The translations under genes were made by a program, and so were the position numbers. The notes under the pieces were generated by a model that saw nothing but the letters and a program-made list of their open reading frames with translations, had not been told where the DNA came from and ran no database searches. Shown here one piece after another: positions 54,391-62,696 of a stretch of 64,000 nucleotides of DNA. The stretch's first letter is position 1. Each line of letters begins with the position of its first letter. Location of the stretch: contig NZ_CP163520.1 of NCBI RefSeq assembly GCF_041080675.1, positions 5,270,001-5,334,000 on the forward strand, in the 5' to 3' direction. Source of the stretch: Streptomyces sp. cg36 (GTDB lineage: Bacteria; Actinomycetota; Actinomycetes; Streptomycetales; Streptomycetaceae).

Positions 54391-55599
54391 CTAACTTTCC
54401 TTCGGCCCGTCCTGCGGGCCGTCAGTGCCACCGCCAGCTCCGTTGCCGCCGCCGGTCCCGTTGCCGCCGTCCGCGCCATTCCCGGTCGTGCCGTTTCCGT
54501 TCGTGCCGCTCCCACTCGTGCCGCCGTCTCCGTCGCCCGCCTGGTCGGCGGGCCGCTTGCCGGAGCGGGCGCCGGAGGCCGCGCCGGTGAACTTTCCGTA
54601 GAGCTTGCCGCCCAGGTCCGCGGTGCCGCCGGCTATGTCGCCGACCAGCTTCATCAGCGGATCCTTGCTGGTGCGCACGGTCTCCGCGTACGAGGAGGCG
54701 GATTCGCGGAAGGAGTCGCTGACCGAGGTGTCCTTGTCCTCGTCGCGGCGCGGGTAGTGGCCGTCCATGATCCGCTGGTAGTCGCGGGTCGCGGCCCACT
54801 TCTTCAGCTCGGCGGCGCGCACGGTGGTGAAGGGGTGCGAGCGGGGCAGTACGTTGAGGATCTTCAGAACCGAGTCGCGCAGGTCGCCGCCCGCCTCGTA
54901 CTCCTCGGCCTGCTCCAGGAAGGCGTCCACGTTCATCTCGTGCAGATGGTTGCCACCGGCTATCTTCATCAGGCCCCGCATCGACGCCTGGAGGTCCTGG
55001 CCGACCAGCAGTCCGGCCCGGTCGGCGGAGAGCTCCGACTTGCGGAACCACTCCCGCAGCGCCGTCACGATCGCCATCACCGCCACATTGCCCAGCGGGA
55101 TCCAGGCGACCTTCAGCGCCAGGTTGGTGAGGAAGAGCAGGATCGTGCGGTACACGGAGTGGCCCGAGAGCGCGTGGCCCACCTCGTGGCCGACGACCGC
55201 GCGCATCTCCTCCTCGTCGAGGAGCTCCACCAGGCCCGTGGTGACGACGATGATCGGCTCGTCGAGGCCGATGCACATCGCGTTGGGGCGGGGGTCCTGC
55301 GTCACGTACATCGGGGGGACCTTCTCCAGGTCCAGGATGTAACAGGCGTCCCGCAGCATGGCGTTGAGGTGGGCGAACTGGGCGTCGCTCACGCGCACGG
55401 AGTCGGAGAGGAACAGCAGGCGCAGGCTGCGCTCCGGCAGCAGGCCGCTGAGGGACTTGAAGACCGTGTCGAAGCCGCTGAGCTTGCGCAGCGCGACCAG
55501 TGCCGACCGGTCGGCGGGGTGTTCGTAGGCCCGGGAGGAGATCCCGGGGAAGCGTCGGCGCTGCCTGCTCGGCACGCTGTCGTGAAGGTCGTCGGTCAT
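54391..55599 (-). CDS. M48-family membrane zinc metallopeptidase
   Basis: The 402-residue protein has the zinc motif HEVGH in AVVGHEVGHALSGHS near 135 and the third ligand in SELSADRAGLLVGQD near 190. Two hydrophobic helices lie between them (TILLFLTNLALKVAW and NVAVMAIVTAL), as in HtpX-type enzymes. The C-terminus (about 365-402) is an Asn/Gly/Thr low-complexity tail. It probably handles misfolded or surplus membrane proteins. ATG 55599 has AGGGGGA upstream. An in-frame extension to 55701 lacks support. It is divergent from the 74-aa gene. Confidence 0.88.
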   Translation of the reverse strand: MTDDLHDSVPSRQRRRFPGISSRAYEHPADRSALVALRKLSGFDTVFKSLSGLLPERSLRLLFLSDSVRVSDAQFAHLNAMLRDACYILDLEKVPPMYVTQDPRPNAMCIGLDEPIIVVTTGLVELLDEEEMRAVVGHEVGHALSGHSVYRTILLFLTNLALKVAWIPLGNVAVMAIVTALREWFRKSELSADRAGLLVGQDLQASMRGLMKIAGGNHLHEMNVDAFLEQAEEYEAGGDLRDSVLKILNVLPRSHPFTTVRAAELKKWAATRDYQRIMDGHYPRRDEDKDTSVSDSFRESASSYAETVRTSKDPLMKLVGDIAGGTADLGGKLYGKFTGAASGARSGKRPADQAGDGDGGTSGSGTNGNGTTGNGADGGNGTGGGNGAGGGTDGPQDGPKES

Positions 55600-55706
55600 G
55601 TGTCCCCCTGTCTGAGAGTCTCGGCTCGTCCCCCTGACGACATCCACCCTAGGCGGTGGGGCTACCGTGGGGCGGGGGCCTGTGGATAACCAAGGAGACA
55701 CCTGCC

Positions 55707-55931
55707 ATGCCGGACGCCGTCACTCTTCTCGCCGCCGCCTCCGACCAGCAAGGACCCGGCAATGTGCTGCGGATCCTGCTGCTGGTGTCCATTCTGGGGG
55801 CGGGCGGCCTCGCCTGGCTGCTGCTGCGCGGCTACCGCTCGAACGAGGGCGGCGACGCGGCGGCGGCCGAGCCGGACGGCGAGCAGCGGCGGGACGCGAG
55901 CCCCGACGCCGGGAGTGCCGTCAAGGACTGA
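55707..55931 (+). CDS. Small membrane protein, 74 aa
   Basis: One membrane helix (about 20-41, [21 protein letters not shown]) is followed by an Arg/Glu/Asp/Ala-rich cytoplasmic tail. ATG 55707 has AAGGAGA about 9 nt upstream, and TACCGT near 55662 is a possible -10. Family and function are unknown. It lies ahead of the nadD group. Confidence 0.65.
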   Translation: MPDAVTLLAAASDQQGPGNVLRILLLVSILGAGGLAWLLLRGYRSNEGGDAAAAEPDGEQRRDASPDAGSAVKD

Positions 55932-56020
55932 ACGGCTGAGTCGGCGTGAGAGTGCCCGGGCGGCCCGCATACGATGTGCCCGAAGTCTCCGCTCCGACTC
56001 CCGGATAGGTCCTGCTGACG

Positions 56021-56185
56021 ATGAGCCTCACCAGCACCGCCGCCACGCACCTGGTCACCCTCGCCGAGGGTGCCGAGCACGGCGGCAACCACGAAAGCCT
56101 CAGCCCCTACGTGACCGGCGGCGGCGCCCTGTTCGCGCTGCTGCTCCTGCTGTGGATCACCACGCGCTTCAACCGCGACCGCTGA
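56021..56185 (+). CDS. Very small membrane protein, 54 aa, upstream of nadD
   Basis: The frame reads [17 protein letters not shown], a His/Gly-rich stretch, then one membrane helix ([18 protein letters not shown]) ending NRDR. Similar tiny proteins sit directly before nadD in other streptomycetes, which supports a real gene despite the length. TACGAT near 55974 is a possible -10, with a short AGG before the ATG. Function is unknown. Confidence 0.6.
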   Translation: MSLTSTAATHLVTLAEGAEHGGNHESLSPYVTGGGALFALLLLLWITTRFNRDR

Positions 56186-56209
56186 GTCGGGGCGGTTCCA
56201 CCGGGCCAG

Positions 56210-56215
56210 TAGGCT
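56210..56215 (+). promoter_or_regulatory. -10 hexamer of a probable leaderless nadD promoter
   Basis: TAGGCT lies 8 nt before ATG 56224, with no ribosome-binding sequence. The spacing is one or two bases longer than at the other sites. Confidence 0.4.
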
Positions 56216-56223
56216 CTGCACGC

Positions 56224-56844
56224 ATGGGAGAGCAGGAAGTGCCTACCGGTCCGGTCAAGCGTCGCATCGGCGTGATGGGCGGAACGTTTGACCCGATCCA
56301 CCACGGACACCTGGTGGCCGCCAGTGAGGTGGCTTCCCAGTTCCATCTGGACGAGGTCGTGTTCGTGCCGACGGGCCAGCCGTGGCAGAAGAGCCACAAG
56401 AACGTTTCCGCGGCCGAGGACCGGTATCTGATGACGGTCATCGCGACCGCGTCGAACCCGCAGTTCTCGGTCAGCCGCATCGACATCGACCGCGGCGGCG
56501 CGACGTACACCGTGGACACGCTGCGGGACCTGCGCGCCCAGAACAGCGACGCGGACCTCTTCTTCATCACGGGCGCCGACGCCCTTTCGCAGATCCTCAC
56601 GACCTGGCGCGACGTGGACGAGCTGTTCTCGCTCGCCCACTTCATCGGGGTGACCCGGCCCGGCCACATACTGACCGACGACGGGCTGCCCGAGGGCGGG
56701 GTGTCGCTGGTGGAGGTGCCCGCTCTGGCGATCTCGTCGACGGACTGCCGGGCGAGGGTCGCGCAGGGGGACCCGGTCTGGTATCTGGTTCCGGACGGTG
56801 TGGTGCGCTACATCGACAAGCGCCAGCTGTACCGCGGCGAGTGA
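56224..56844 (+). CDS. nadD: Nicotinate-nucleotide adenylyltransferase
   Basis: This 206-residue enzyme adenylates nicotinate mononucleotide in NAD synthesis. The nucleotidyltransferase motif [12 protein letters not shown] lies at about 19-30, and the late [10 protein letters not shown] near 169-178 matches the ISSTxxR motif. [11 protein letters not shown] and [12 protein letters not shown] are also typical. The short N-terminal lead ([14 protein letters not shown]) fits ATG 56224. The next gene starts 14 bp after the stop, so it begins an operon with the LCP gene, rsfS and the phosphatase. Confidence 0.95.
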   Translation: MGEQEVPTGPVKRRIGVMGGTFDPIHHGHLVAASEVASQFHLDEVVFVPTGQPWQKSHKNVSAAEDRYLMTVIATASNPQFSVSRIDIDRGGATYTVDTLRDLRAQNSDADLFFITGADALSQILTTWRDVDELFSLAHFIGVTRPGHILTDDGLPEGGVSLVEVPALAISSTDCRARVAQGDPVWYLVPDGVVRYIDKRQLYRGE

Positions 56845-56858
56845 GAGAAGGGCACCCG

Positions 56859-58541
56859 GTGAACGACCGACAGGACCCGTACGACCCCTATGCACCACAG
56901 GTGCAGCTTGTCGGTTATGACGAGTACGGCCAGCCGGTGTACCAGCAGGTACCGCAGCAGGCTTCGCACGACCCGTACGCCCAGAACCCGCCGCAGCAGC
57001 CCCAGCAGCAGGGCGGTTACGGATACGACCCGTACGCCCAGCAGCAGCCCTCCTACGACTACGACGCGTACGGTCGGCCGGCGGCGCAGGGCTACGGCTA
57101 CGACTCCTCCCAGCAGCAGTGGAGCCAGCAGCAGCCGCCCGCCCAGCAGGCCGCGCCCGTGCAGGCGCCGCCCCAGGTCCCGGCCCAGGCGCAGACCCAG
57201 GTGCCGGACGAGGTGCGGGAGGCCGCGGCCGAGGCGGCGGAGGAGCGGGCGCCGGTCCTGCCGCAGCAGCGCAAGGACGAACGCGACTACCGCACCGAGC
57301 AGTTCTCGTTCATCGAGGAGCCCGACGAGGACTCCGAAGACGTCATCGACTGGCTGAAGTTCACCGAGAGCCGCACCGAGCGGCGCGAGGAGGCGCGGCG
57401 CCGGGGCCGCAACCGGGTGGTGGCGCTCGTCGTGGTCCTCGCCCTCGCGGCCGTCGGCGGTGTCGGCTACCTCTGGTACGCCGGAAAGCTGCCCGGCCTG
57501 TCGTCCTCGGACACCAAGGGGCCCGCGGTCACGGCCGGGGCGCAGAAGCGGGACGTGATCGTCCTGCACCTGCACAACACCCAGAAGGGCGGCACCTCCA
57601 CGGCGCTGCTCGTCAACAACGTCACCACCAAGCAGGGCACCACCGTGCTGCTGCCCAACACGCTCGCCATCGCCAATGACGACGGCACCCGCACCACGCT
57701 CGGCAAGTCCGTCGCCGGTGACGGCTCGCAGGGCACCCGCGAAGCCCTCGGCACCCTGCTCGGCACCAAGATCACCGGCACCTGGCGGCTGGACACGCCG
57801 TTCCTGGAGAACCTGGTCGACCTGGTCGGAAACATCGACATCAGTACGGATGCCGACGTTCCCGGCGCCAAGGCGGGCGCGGCCCCCGTGGTCAAGAAGG
57901 GCGAGGACCAGACCCTCACCGGTCAGATGGCCGTCGCCTACGCCACCTACCAGGGGCCCGGCGAGACCGAGGCCAAGCAGCTCCAGCGGTTCGGCCAGGT
58001 GATGTACGGCGTGCTGCGCAAGATCTCCGACGACCCCAAGGCCGCCACGATCACCGTGCAGACGCTGGCGCAGATCCTCGATCCCTCGCTGCCCGAGTCC
58101 GACCTCGGCGCCTCCCTGGCCAAGCTCGCCGAGCACGCCAAGATCGGCGCGTACAAGACGACGGTCCTTCCGGTGCGGCCGGACGGCACGCTCAGCGCGC
58201 AGGAGAGCGACAGCGTCGTCAAGGACATCCTCGGCGGCTCGGTCAACGCACCCGACAAGAGCGCGACCGTCCGGGTCGGGGTGGCCAACGGCAGCGGCAG
58301 CGCCAAGGCGGCCGACACCGCCCGGATCACCCTGGTCAACGGCGGCTACTCGGTCATCGACGCGGGCGGCGCGGGCACCCAGACGGCCTCCACCGTCACC
58401 TACGGTGACATCGCGCAGAAGGCGAAGGCCGAAGAGGTCGCCAAGACGCTGGGTCTGCCGGCCGGTGCGGTCAAGCAGGGCAAGGCCGCGGCCAACGCGG
58501 ACGTGTCCGTGGTGCTCGGCAAGGACTACAAGGTCAAGTAA
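56859..58541 (+). CDS. Divergent LytR-CpsA-Psr (LCP) protein with LytR_C domain
   Basis: The protein has 560 residues. A cytoplasmic Tyr/Gln/Pro tail (about 1-115, YDPYAQQQPSYDYDAYG type) is followed by an acidic/basic stretch and one membrane helix (about 187-207). The outer LCP-like domain (about 225-440) has TTVLLPNTLAIAND, TWRLDTPFLENLVDLVGNID and LTGQMAVAYATYQ with KQLQRFGQVMYGVL. A LytR C-terminal domain lies at about 465-560 (VRVGVANGSGSAKAADT). LCP enzymes attach glycopolymers to peptidoglycan. The canonical RSDT and paired arginines read GTST and ATYQ here. From memory the S. coelicolor counterpart in this position is a glycopolymer transferase needed for sporulation. GTG 56859 has AGAAGG upstream. 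Confidence 0.82.
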   Translation: MNDRQDPYDPYAPQVQLVGYDEYGQPVYQQVPQQASHDPYAQNPPQQPQQQGGYGYDPYAQQQPSYDYDAYGRPAAQGYGYDSSQQQWSQQQPPAQQAAPVQAPPQVPAQAQTQVPDEVREAAAEAAEERAPVLPQQRKDERDYRTEQFSFIEEPDEDSEDVIDWLKFTESRTERREEARRRGRNRVVALVVVLALAAVGGVGYLWYAGKLPGLSSSDTKGPAVTAGAQKRDVIVLHLHNTQKGGTSTALLVNNVTTKQGTTVLLPNTLAIANDDGTRTTLGKSVAGDGSQGTREALGTLLGTKITGTWRLDTPFLENLVDLVGNIDISTDADVPGAKAGAAPVVKKGEDQTLTGQMAVAYATYQGPGETEAKQLQRFGQVMYGVLRKISDDPKAATITVQTLAQILDPSLPESDLGASLAKLAEHAKIGAYKTTVLPVRPDGTLSAQESDSVVKDILGGSVNAPDKSATVRVGVANGSGSAKAADTARITLVNGGYSVIDAGGAGTQTASTVTYGDIAQKAKAEEVAKTLGLPAGAVKQGKAAANADVSVVLGKDYKVK

Positions 58542-58543
58542 TC

Positions 58544-58612
58544 CTTTCGGGGGTGTCGGCGGTCCGTGAGATCCTGGATGACGATCTGAATCGATCTGAC
58601 CGCCGACGAAAG
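58544..58612 (+). promoter_or_regulatory. Large hairpin before rsfS
   Basis: GTCGGCGGTC (58555-58564) pairs with GACCGCCGAC (58598-58607), and CTTTCG (58544-58549) with CGAAAG (58607-58612). The right arm includes the only weak ribosome-binding sequence (GAAAG) for GTG 58620. It could be an attenuator or an RNA-processing site inside the operon. Confidence 0.45.
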
Positions 58613-58619
58613 CCAGCTT

Positions 58620-59054
58620 GTGACCGCCACGGACCGTTCCATCGAGCTCATCACCGCCGCCGCCCAGGCGGCCGCCGACCGGCTCGCGCACGACATCATC
58701 GCGTACGACGTCAGCGATGTGCTGTCGATCACCGACGCCTTCCTGCTCGCCTCCGCGCCCAACGACCGCCAGGTCAAGTCGATCGCGGAGGAGGTCGAGG
58801 AGCGCCTGAACAAGGAGCTCGGCGCCAAGCCGGTGCGCCGCGAGGGCGACCGCGACGCCCGCTGGATCCTGCTGGACTACGTCGACATCGTCGTCCACGT
58901 CCAGCACAGCGAGGAGCGCGTCTTCTACGCTCTGGAGCGGCTCTGGAAGGACTGCCCCGAGCTCCCCCTTCCCGAGGACGCGGTGAAGACCCGCGGCAAG
59001 GCCGCCGAGCACGCCCAGCTGCACGGCGGGACGGAGGACGGTGAGCTGAGCTGA
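58620..59054 (+). CDS. rsfS: Ribosome silencing factor RsfS (iojap/YbeB family)
   Basis: The 144-residue protein has the family sequences DIIAYDVSDVLSITDAFLLA, NDRQVKSIAEEVEERL, and the C-terminal WILLDYVDIVVHVQHSEERV with FYALERLWKDCP. RsfS binds ribosomal protein L14 and blocks subunit joining in starvation. A 35-residue Lys/Glu/Gly tail is common in actinobacteria. The GTG start has a weak ribosome site that lies in the preceding hairpin. It follows nadD and the LCP gene, the common nadD-rsfS order. Confidence 0.95.
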   Translation: MTATDRSIELITAAAQAAADRLAHDIIAYDVSDVLSITDAFLLASAPNDRQVKSIAEEVEERLNKELGAKPVRREGDRDARWILLDYVDIVVHVQHSEERVFYALERLWKDCPELPLPEDAVKTRGKAAEHAQLHGGTEDGELS

Positions 59055-59707
59055 ACAGCAGCGCCAAACCCGGCCGGGGCCGTCGTGTCGTCCTGTGGCG
59101 GCACGGTCAGACCGCGTGGAACCTGGAGCGCCGTTTCCAGGGCTCCACGGACATCGAGCTGACCGAGACGGGCCTCGGGCAGGCGCGCCGTGCCGCGCGC
59201 CTGCTGGCGGCCCTGCAGCCGGACGCGATCGTCTCCTCCGACCTCAAGCGGGCCGCCGCGACCGCCCAGGAGCTGGCCGCGGTGACCGGGCTGCCGGTGG
59301 AGCACGACGACGCCCTGCGCGAGACGTACGCGGGCGCGTGGCAGGGCCTGACCCACGAGGAGATCGTCGAGCGCCACGGCGAGCAGTACGCGGCGTGGAA
59401 GCGCGGCGAGCCGGTGCGCCGGGGCGGCGGGGAGCTGGAGACCGAGGTGGCCGACCGGGCCGCCCCGGTGGTGCTGCGGCACGCCGACAAGCTGCCCGAG
59501 AACGGCACCCTGGTGGTCGTCAGCCACGGCGGGACCATCCGGACGACCATCGGCCGTCTGCTGGGCCTGGAGGCGCACCACTGGGAGGGCCTGGGCGGCC
59601 TCTCCAACTGCTGCTGGTCCGTCCTCGGCGAGGGCGCGCGCGGCTGGCGCCTGCTGGAGCACAACGCGGGGACGCTGCCCGAGCCGGTCCTCGGCGACGA
59701 CGACTGA
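59051..59707 (+). CDS. Histidine phosphatase family protein, probable CTG start
   Basis: The 218-residue protein has RHGQTAWNLERRFQG with the catalytic Arg17-His18-Gly19, SSDLKRAAATAQ near 68, the acid/base-bearing LRETYAGAWQGLT, and the second catalytic His in VVVSHGGTIRTT near 158. These are phosphoglycerate-mutase-like hydrolases. Upstream of the RHG motif the frame has no ATG, GTG or TTG before a stop at 59042. The first possible start is CTG 59051, whose TGA overlaps the rsfS stop. GGAGG lies 13 nt upstream. The substrate is unknown. It ends the nadD-LCP-rsfS operon. Confidence 0.85.
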   Translation: MNSSAKPGRGRRVVLWRHGQTAWNLERRFQGSTDIELTETGLGQARRAARLLAALQPDAIVSSDLKRAAATAQELAAVTGLPVEHDDALRETYAGAWQGLTHEEIVERHGEQYAAWKRGEPVRRGGGELETEVADRAAPVVLRHADKLPENGTLVVVSHGGTIRTTIGRLLGLEAHHWEGLGGLSNCCWSVLGEGARGWRLLEHNAGTLPEPVLGDDD

Positions 59708-59723
59708 GGCCCCGGCCGGGGCC
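59708..59723 (+). terminator. GC palindrome after the phosphatase gene
   Basis: GGCCCCGGCCGGGGCC is a perfect palindrome directly after the stop. It may be a terminator, though as a strict palindrome it has no loop sequence and no T-run. Confidence 0.45.
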
Positions 59724-59758
59724 GTCGCCCCACCGCCCGGGCGGTGCGACCACCGGAT

Positions 59759-59788
59759 TTCACTTTCTGGCAGGTCACAGGCTAAAGT
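59759..59788 (+). promoter_or_regulatory. Candidate promoter of tRNA-Ala
   Basis: TTCACT (59759-59764) and TAAAGT (59783-59788) are separated by 18 bp, about 45 bp before the mature tRNA. The surrounding stretch is locally AT-richer. Confidence 0.4.
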
Positions 59789-59833
59789 TCTTCTTGTTCG
59801 CAGCGCGGGAGCGCGGGAAACAAAGCGAACAGC

Positions 59834-59906
59834 GGGGCTATAGCTCAGTTGGTAGAGCGCCTGCATGGCATGCAGGAGGTCAGGAGTTCAATTCTCCTTA
59901 GCTCCA
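59834..59906 (+). tRNA. tRNA-Ala (anticodon GGC)
   Basis: GGGGCTA pairs with TAGCTCC. The D arm has TAGCTCAGTTGGTAGAGC, the anticodon loop is ATGGCAT (anticodon GGC), and the T loop is AGTTCAATTCT. CCA is not encoded (CAG follows), so it must be added after transcription. Confidence 0.95.
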
Positions 59907-59914
59907 CAGTGACG

Positions 59915-59948
59915 AGATCCCGTCCGGTCGGTCGACCGGGCGGGATCT
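59915..59948 (+). terminator. Terminator after tRNA-Ala
   Basis: A 16-bp stem with one T/G mismatch (59915-59930 with 59933-59948) is followed by TTCGTTGTT. Confidence 0.85.
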
Positions 59949-60066
59949 TTCGTTGTTCCATCCTCGGCCCGCCCCCGCCCCCGCCCCTTCGCCGACCGCG
60001 TCCGGCGCCCCTTCGGCCCCGGGCCGGGGGTGAGGCGCCCGGTCGGCCCCGTGTCCGGCGGGCACC

Positions 60067-60936
60067 TCACCCCCAGATCTTCTCCCGCAGCGCGCGCAGC
60101 TTCGCCAGACGCGCGCGGCTCTCTTCGTCGTTCGACGTGTAGGTGACGATCCGGGACTCGGGCATCCCGTTGATCGACAAGGACACCGAGGTCATCCGCA
60201 TCTCGCCGACGGCGGGGTGGCGGAAGGTCTTCACCCGGGGGCCAGGCGGCACCACGTCGCCGTTCTGCCACAGCTCGGCGAAGTCGGAGCTCGCCCGGGA
60301 GAGCCGGGTGATGAACGACTCCCAGGCGGGCTCGCCCACATGGCGGCCGTACTCCGAGCGCAGGGTCGCCACCATCACCGGCAGCTCCTTGTCGCGGAAG
60401 AGCACCGGACAGTTCGTCTCGGACACCGTGAACAGCGTCCACAGCACATTGCGCACGCCCGTGGCCCGTATCTCCGGGATGTCGAACAGGTCCCGGTAGG
60501 CGGGATTGGTCGCCAGGATGTCGTAGCGGCCGTTGTAGACCACGGCCGGATGCGGGTCCAGGGCGTCGATGATGCCCTGGATCTCCGGGCCCACGTCCAG
60601 CACCGGGGCCTCGCGGTCCGGCTCGCACGGCACGTCCGCCAGGTGGTACAGGTGCTCGCGCTCGGGCTGGTCGAGGCGCAGCGTGCGCGCCACCGCGTCC
60701 AGCACCTGCGGCGAGGCGTTGATCGGGCGGCCCTGCTCCAGCCAGGTGTACCAGGTGACGCCGACGCCGGAGAGCTGGGCGACCTCCTCGCGGCGCAGGC
60801 CCGGGGTGCGCCGGCGGATCCCCGGCGGCATGCCGACGTCGGCCGGGGTGACCCGCGCCCTCCTGCCGCGCAGGAACGCGGCCAGCTCCGGCCTCCGGCG
60901 TCCATTGGGTGTAGCCACAGTCGTCACGTCCCCCAT
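60067..60936 (-). CDS. XRE-family regulator with MmyB-like ligand domain
   Basis: The protein has 289 residues. The helix-turn-helix (about 20-90) contains RTPGLRREEVAQLSGVGVTWYTWLEQGR, the usual MmyB-type signature (quoted in part only by its type). The C-terminal domain (about 105-285) has HPAVVYNGRYDILATNPAYRD, RNVLWTLF and GEPAWESFITRLSRASSDFAE, the fatty-acid-binding-like MmyB fold of actinomycete regulators. ATG 60936 starts 95 bp from a divergent MFS exporter. This layout suggests it controls the exporter, probably as a ligand-responsive repressor. The ligand is unknown. Confidence 0.9.
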   Translation of the reverse strand: MGDVTTVATPNGRRRPELAAFLRGRRARVTPADVGMPPGIRRRTPGLRREEVAQLSGVGVTWYTWLEQGRPINASPQVLDAVARTLRLDQPEREHLYHLADVPCEPDREAPVLDVGPEIQGIIDALDPHPAVVYNGRYDILATNPAYRDLFDIPEIRATGVRNVLWTLFTVSETNCPVLFRDKELPVMVATLRSEYGRHVGEPAWESFITRLSRASSDFAELWQNGDVVPPGPRVKTFRHPAVGEMRMTSVSLSINGMPESRIVTYTSNDEESRARLAKLRALREKIWG

Positions 60937-60954
60937 CGTCGATCCCGTCGCCCA

Positions 60955-60986
60955 CCGATGCCAGGTGCTGTCGGTACCAGCATCGG
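60955..60986. promoter_or_regulatory. Inverted repeat in the XRE / MFS divergent promoter
   Basis: CCGATGC (60955-60961) and GCATCGG (60980-60986) are perfect arms 18 bp apart, between the regulator and the exporter. It is a natural candidate operator for the XRE protein. Confidence 0.45.
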
Positions 60987-61030
60987 CGGGCTCTCGTTAC
61001 CCGTACCGGAACGGAGTCAGGCTCGACGCC

Positions 61031-62479
61031 ATGACCACAGCGCTCTCCACGGGTCCAAGTCCCCTGCACAGTAAAGACGGTGCCACTGACAACCGGTCCC
61101 CGCTGCTGCTCGCGATCGTGCTGGCGGCGCAGTTCATGGCGCTCCTCGACGTGTTCATCGTCAATGTCGCCGCCCCCACCATCCGTCTCGAACTGCACGC
61201 CTCCGGCGCCGCGTTGCAGCTCGTCGTCGCCGGATACACCATCGCGTACGCGGTGCTGCTGATCACCGGCGCGCGCCTGGGCGTGCTGCTCGGGCACCGC
61301 AGGCTCTACCTGGTCGGCCTCGTCGTGTTCACCGCCGCCTCGCTGGCCTGCGGGCTCGCCCAGGGCGCCGGCCAGCTGATCGCCTTCCGGATCGCCCAGG
61401 GCGCGGGCTCGGCGCTGATGATCCCGCAGGTGCTCAGCCTCATCCAGCGCAACTTCACCGGAGAGGCACGCGTGCGTGCCCTCGGCGTCTACTCCGCGGT
61501 GCTCGCCACCGGCGCCGCCGCCGGACAGGTCCTGGGCGGCATCCTGGTCAGCGCCGACCTCTTCGGCACCAGCTGGCGGCCGGTCTTCCTGGTCAACGTG
61601 CCGCTCGGGCTCGTCCTGCTGTTCCTGGGCGTGCGCCATCTGCCGCGCGAGCGCCACGAGCACCGCGGCGCCGCCCGCTGGGCGCGCGATCTGGACCTGC
61701 CGGGCCTGGTGCTGCTGGGCGCCTCCGTCTCGCTGCTCACCGTGCCGCTGGTGCTCGGGCAGGAGGAGGGCTGGCCGCTGTGGGCCTGGCTGTCGCTGGG
61801 ATCCAGCGTGCTGCTGTTCGCGGCGTTCTGGGCGCACGAGTCGCGGCTCGCGCGCCGCGGCGGCGCCCCGCTGATCGCACCCCGCGTGCTGCGCCTGCCC
61901 GGCATGGGCCTCGCGGTCGCCCGGATCGTCGTGGTCATGGCCATCAACGCGGGCTTCCTGTTCACCCTCACCCTGCACATCCAGGGCGGACTCGGCTACA
62001 GCGCCCTGCGCGCGGGCCTCACGTTCGCGCCGACCGCCGTGGTCTTCGGCGCCGTCGGCCTCACCTGGCGGCGCTGGCCCGCCTCCTGGCAACGCGCCCT
62101 GGTGCCGGGCGGATTCGCCCTGACGGCACTCTCCGCACTCGCCACCGGCGCCCTGCTGCGCGGCGGCGGCACCGGCGGATTCGCGCTCTACGCCGCGTTC
62201 ACCGGGGTCGGCGCCGGGCTGGCCCTCGCCTTCAGCCCGACCTTCGCCCGCGCGCTCGCCGACGTACGGCCCGAGGACGCGGCGGACGCCAGCGGACTGC
62301 TCGCCACCGTCAACCAGCTCGGCCAGCTCATCGGGGTCGCGGCCTTCGGGGCGCTCTTCCTGAACCGGCTCACGACAGGGGCGCACAGCTCGGGCGACGC
62401 GCTGTGGGCGTGCTCTCTCGCGCTGGGCGCGGCGGCGCTCGCGGGGGCAGCGACGGGTCTCCTATCACGACGCCGCTGA
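61031..62479 (+). CDS. MFS drug-efflux transporter, DHA2 (14-helix) type
   Basis: The protein has 482 residues with about 14 hydrophobic segments. The first helix reads LLLAIVLAAQFMALLDVFIV followed by NVAAPTI, the D1-type motif of DHA2 exporters. The conserved loop GARLGVLLGHRRLYLVGL matches motif A, and LATGAAAGQVLGGILVSAD resembles motif C of antiporters. It probably exports a toxic compound using the proton gradient. ATG 61031 is chosen because MTTALSTGPSPLHS precedes the first helix and GGAGTCAGG lies upstream. It is divergent from the XRE regulator. Confidence 0.9.
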   Translation: MTTALSTGPSPLHSKDGATDNRSPLLLAIVLAAQFMALLDVFIVNVAAPTIRLELHASGAALQLVVAGYTIAYAVLLITGARLGVLLGHRRLYLVGLVVFTAASLACGLAQGAGQLIAFRIAQGAGSALMIPQVLSLIQRNFTGEARVRALGVYSAVLATGAAAGQVLGGILVSADLFGTSWRPVFLVNVPLGLVLLFLGVRHLPRERHEHRGAARWARDLDLPGLVLLGASVSLLTVPLVLGQEEGWPLWAWLSLGSSVLLFAAFWAHESRLARRGGAPLIAPRVLRLPGMGLAVARIVVVMAINAGFLFTLTLHIQGGLGYSALRAGLTFAPTAVVFGAVGLTWRRWPASWQRALVPGGFALTALSALATGALLRGGGTGGFALYAAFTGVGAGLALAFSPTFARALADVRPEDAADASGLLATVNQLGQLIGVAAFGALFLNRLTTGAHSSGDALWACSLALGAAALAGAATGLLSRRR

Positions 62480-62551
62480 CCCTCTTGCGCGGCCATGGCA
62501 GAATCGTGACGGCCGGAGGGGGACGACGGACCGAACGGGAGGGAGACCGCG

Positions 62552-62695
62552 ATGCCTGCGAGCGGCGACGAGGCCCCGGACCTGGCCGTTGCGTCGAAGA
62601 GAGCCACCGGTCGCCCGGCCCGCTCCGTCCGGCTGCCCGGCGCTCCCGGGGCCACCCCGCGCGCGTGTCCGCCCCCCGGCCGCAACTGGAGCTGA
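62552..62695 (+). CDS. Possible small ORF, 47 aa, just before the zinc-ribbon gene
   Basis: The ATG has GGGAGGGAG about 7 nt upstream, a good ribosome site. The product is a basic Pro/Ala/Arg peptide with no recognisable fold. Its stop lies 1 bp before the ATG of the next gene, and the spacing suggests coupling. It could be a leader peptide or only a chance frame. Nothing else is seen in 62480-62551. Confidence 0.3.
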   Translation: MPASGDEAPDLAVASKRATGRPARSVRLPGAPGATPRACPPPGRNWS

Positions 62696-62696
62696 G

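Noticed and set aside
54370..55689. A 439-codon plus-strand frame opposite the M48 peptidase
   Set aside because: It lacks motifs and mirrors the HEVGH-containing gene. The ribosome site supports the minus-strand gene.
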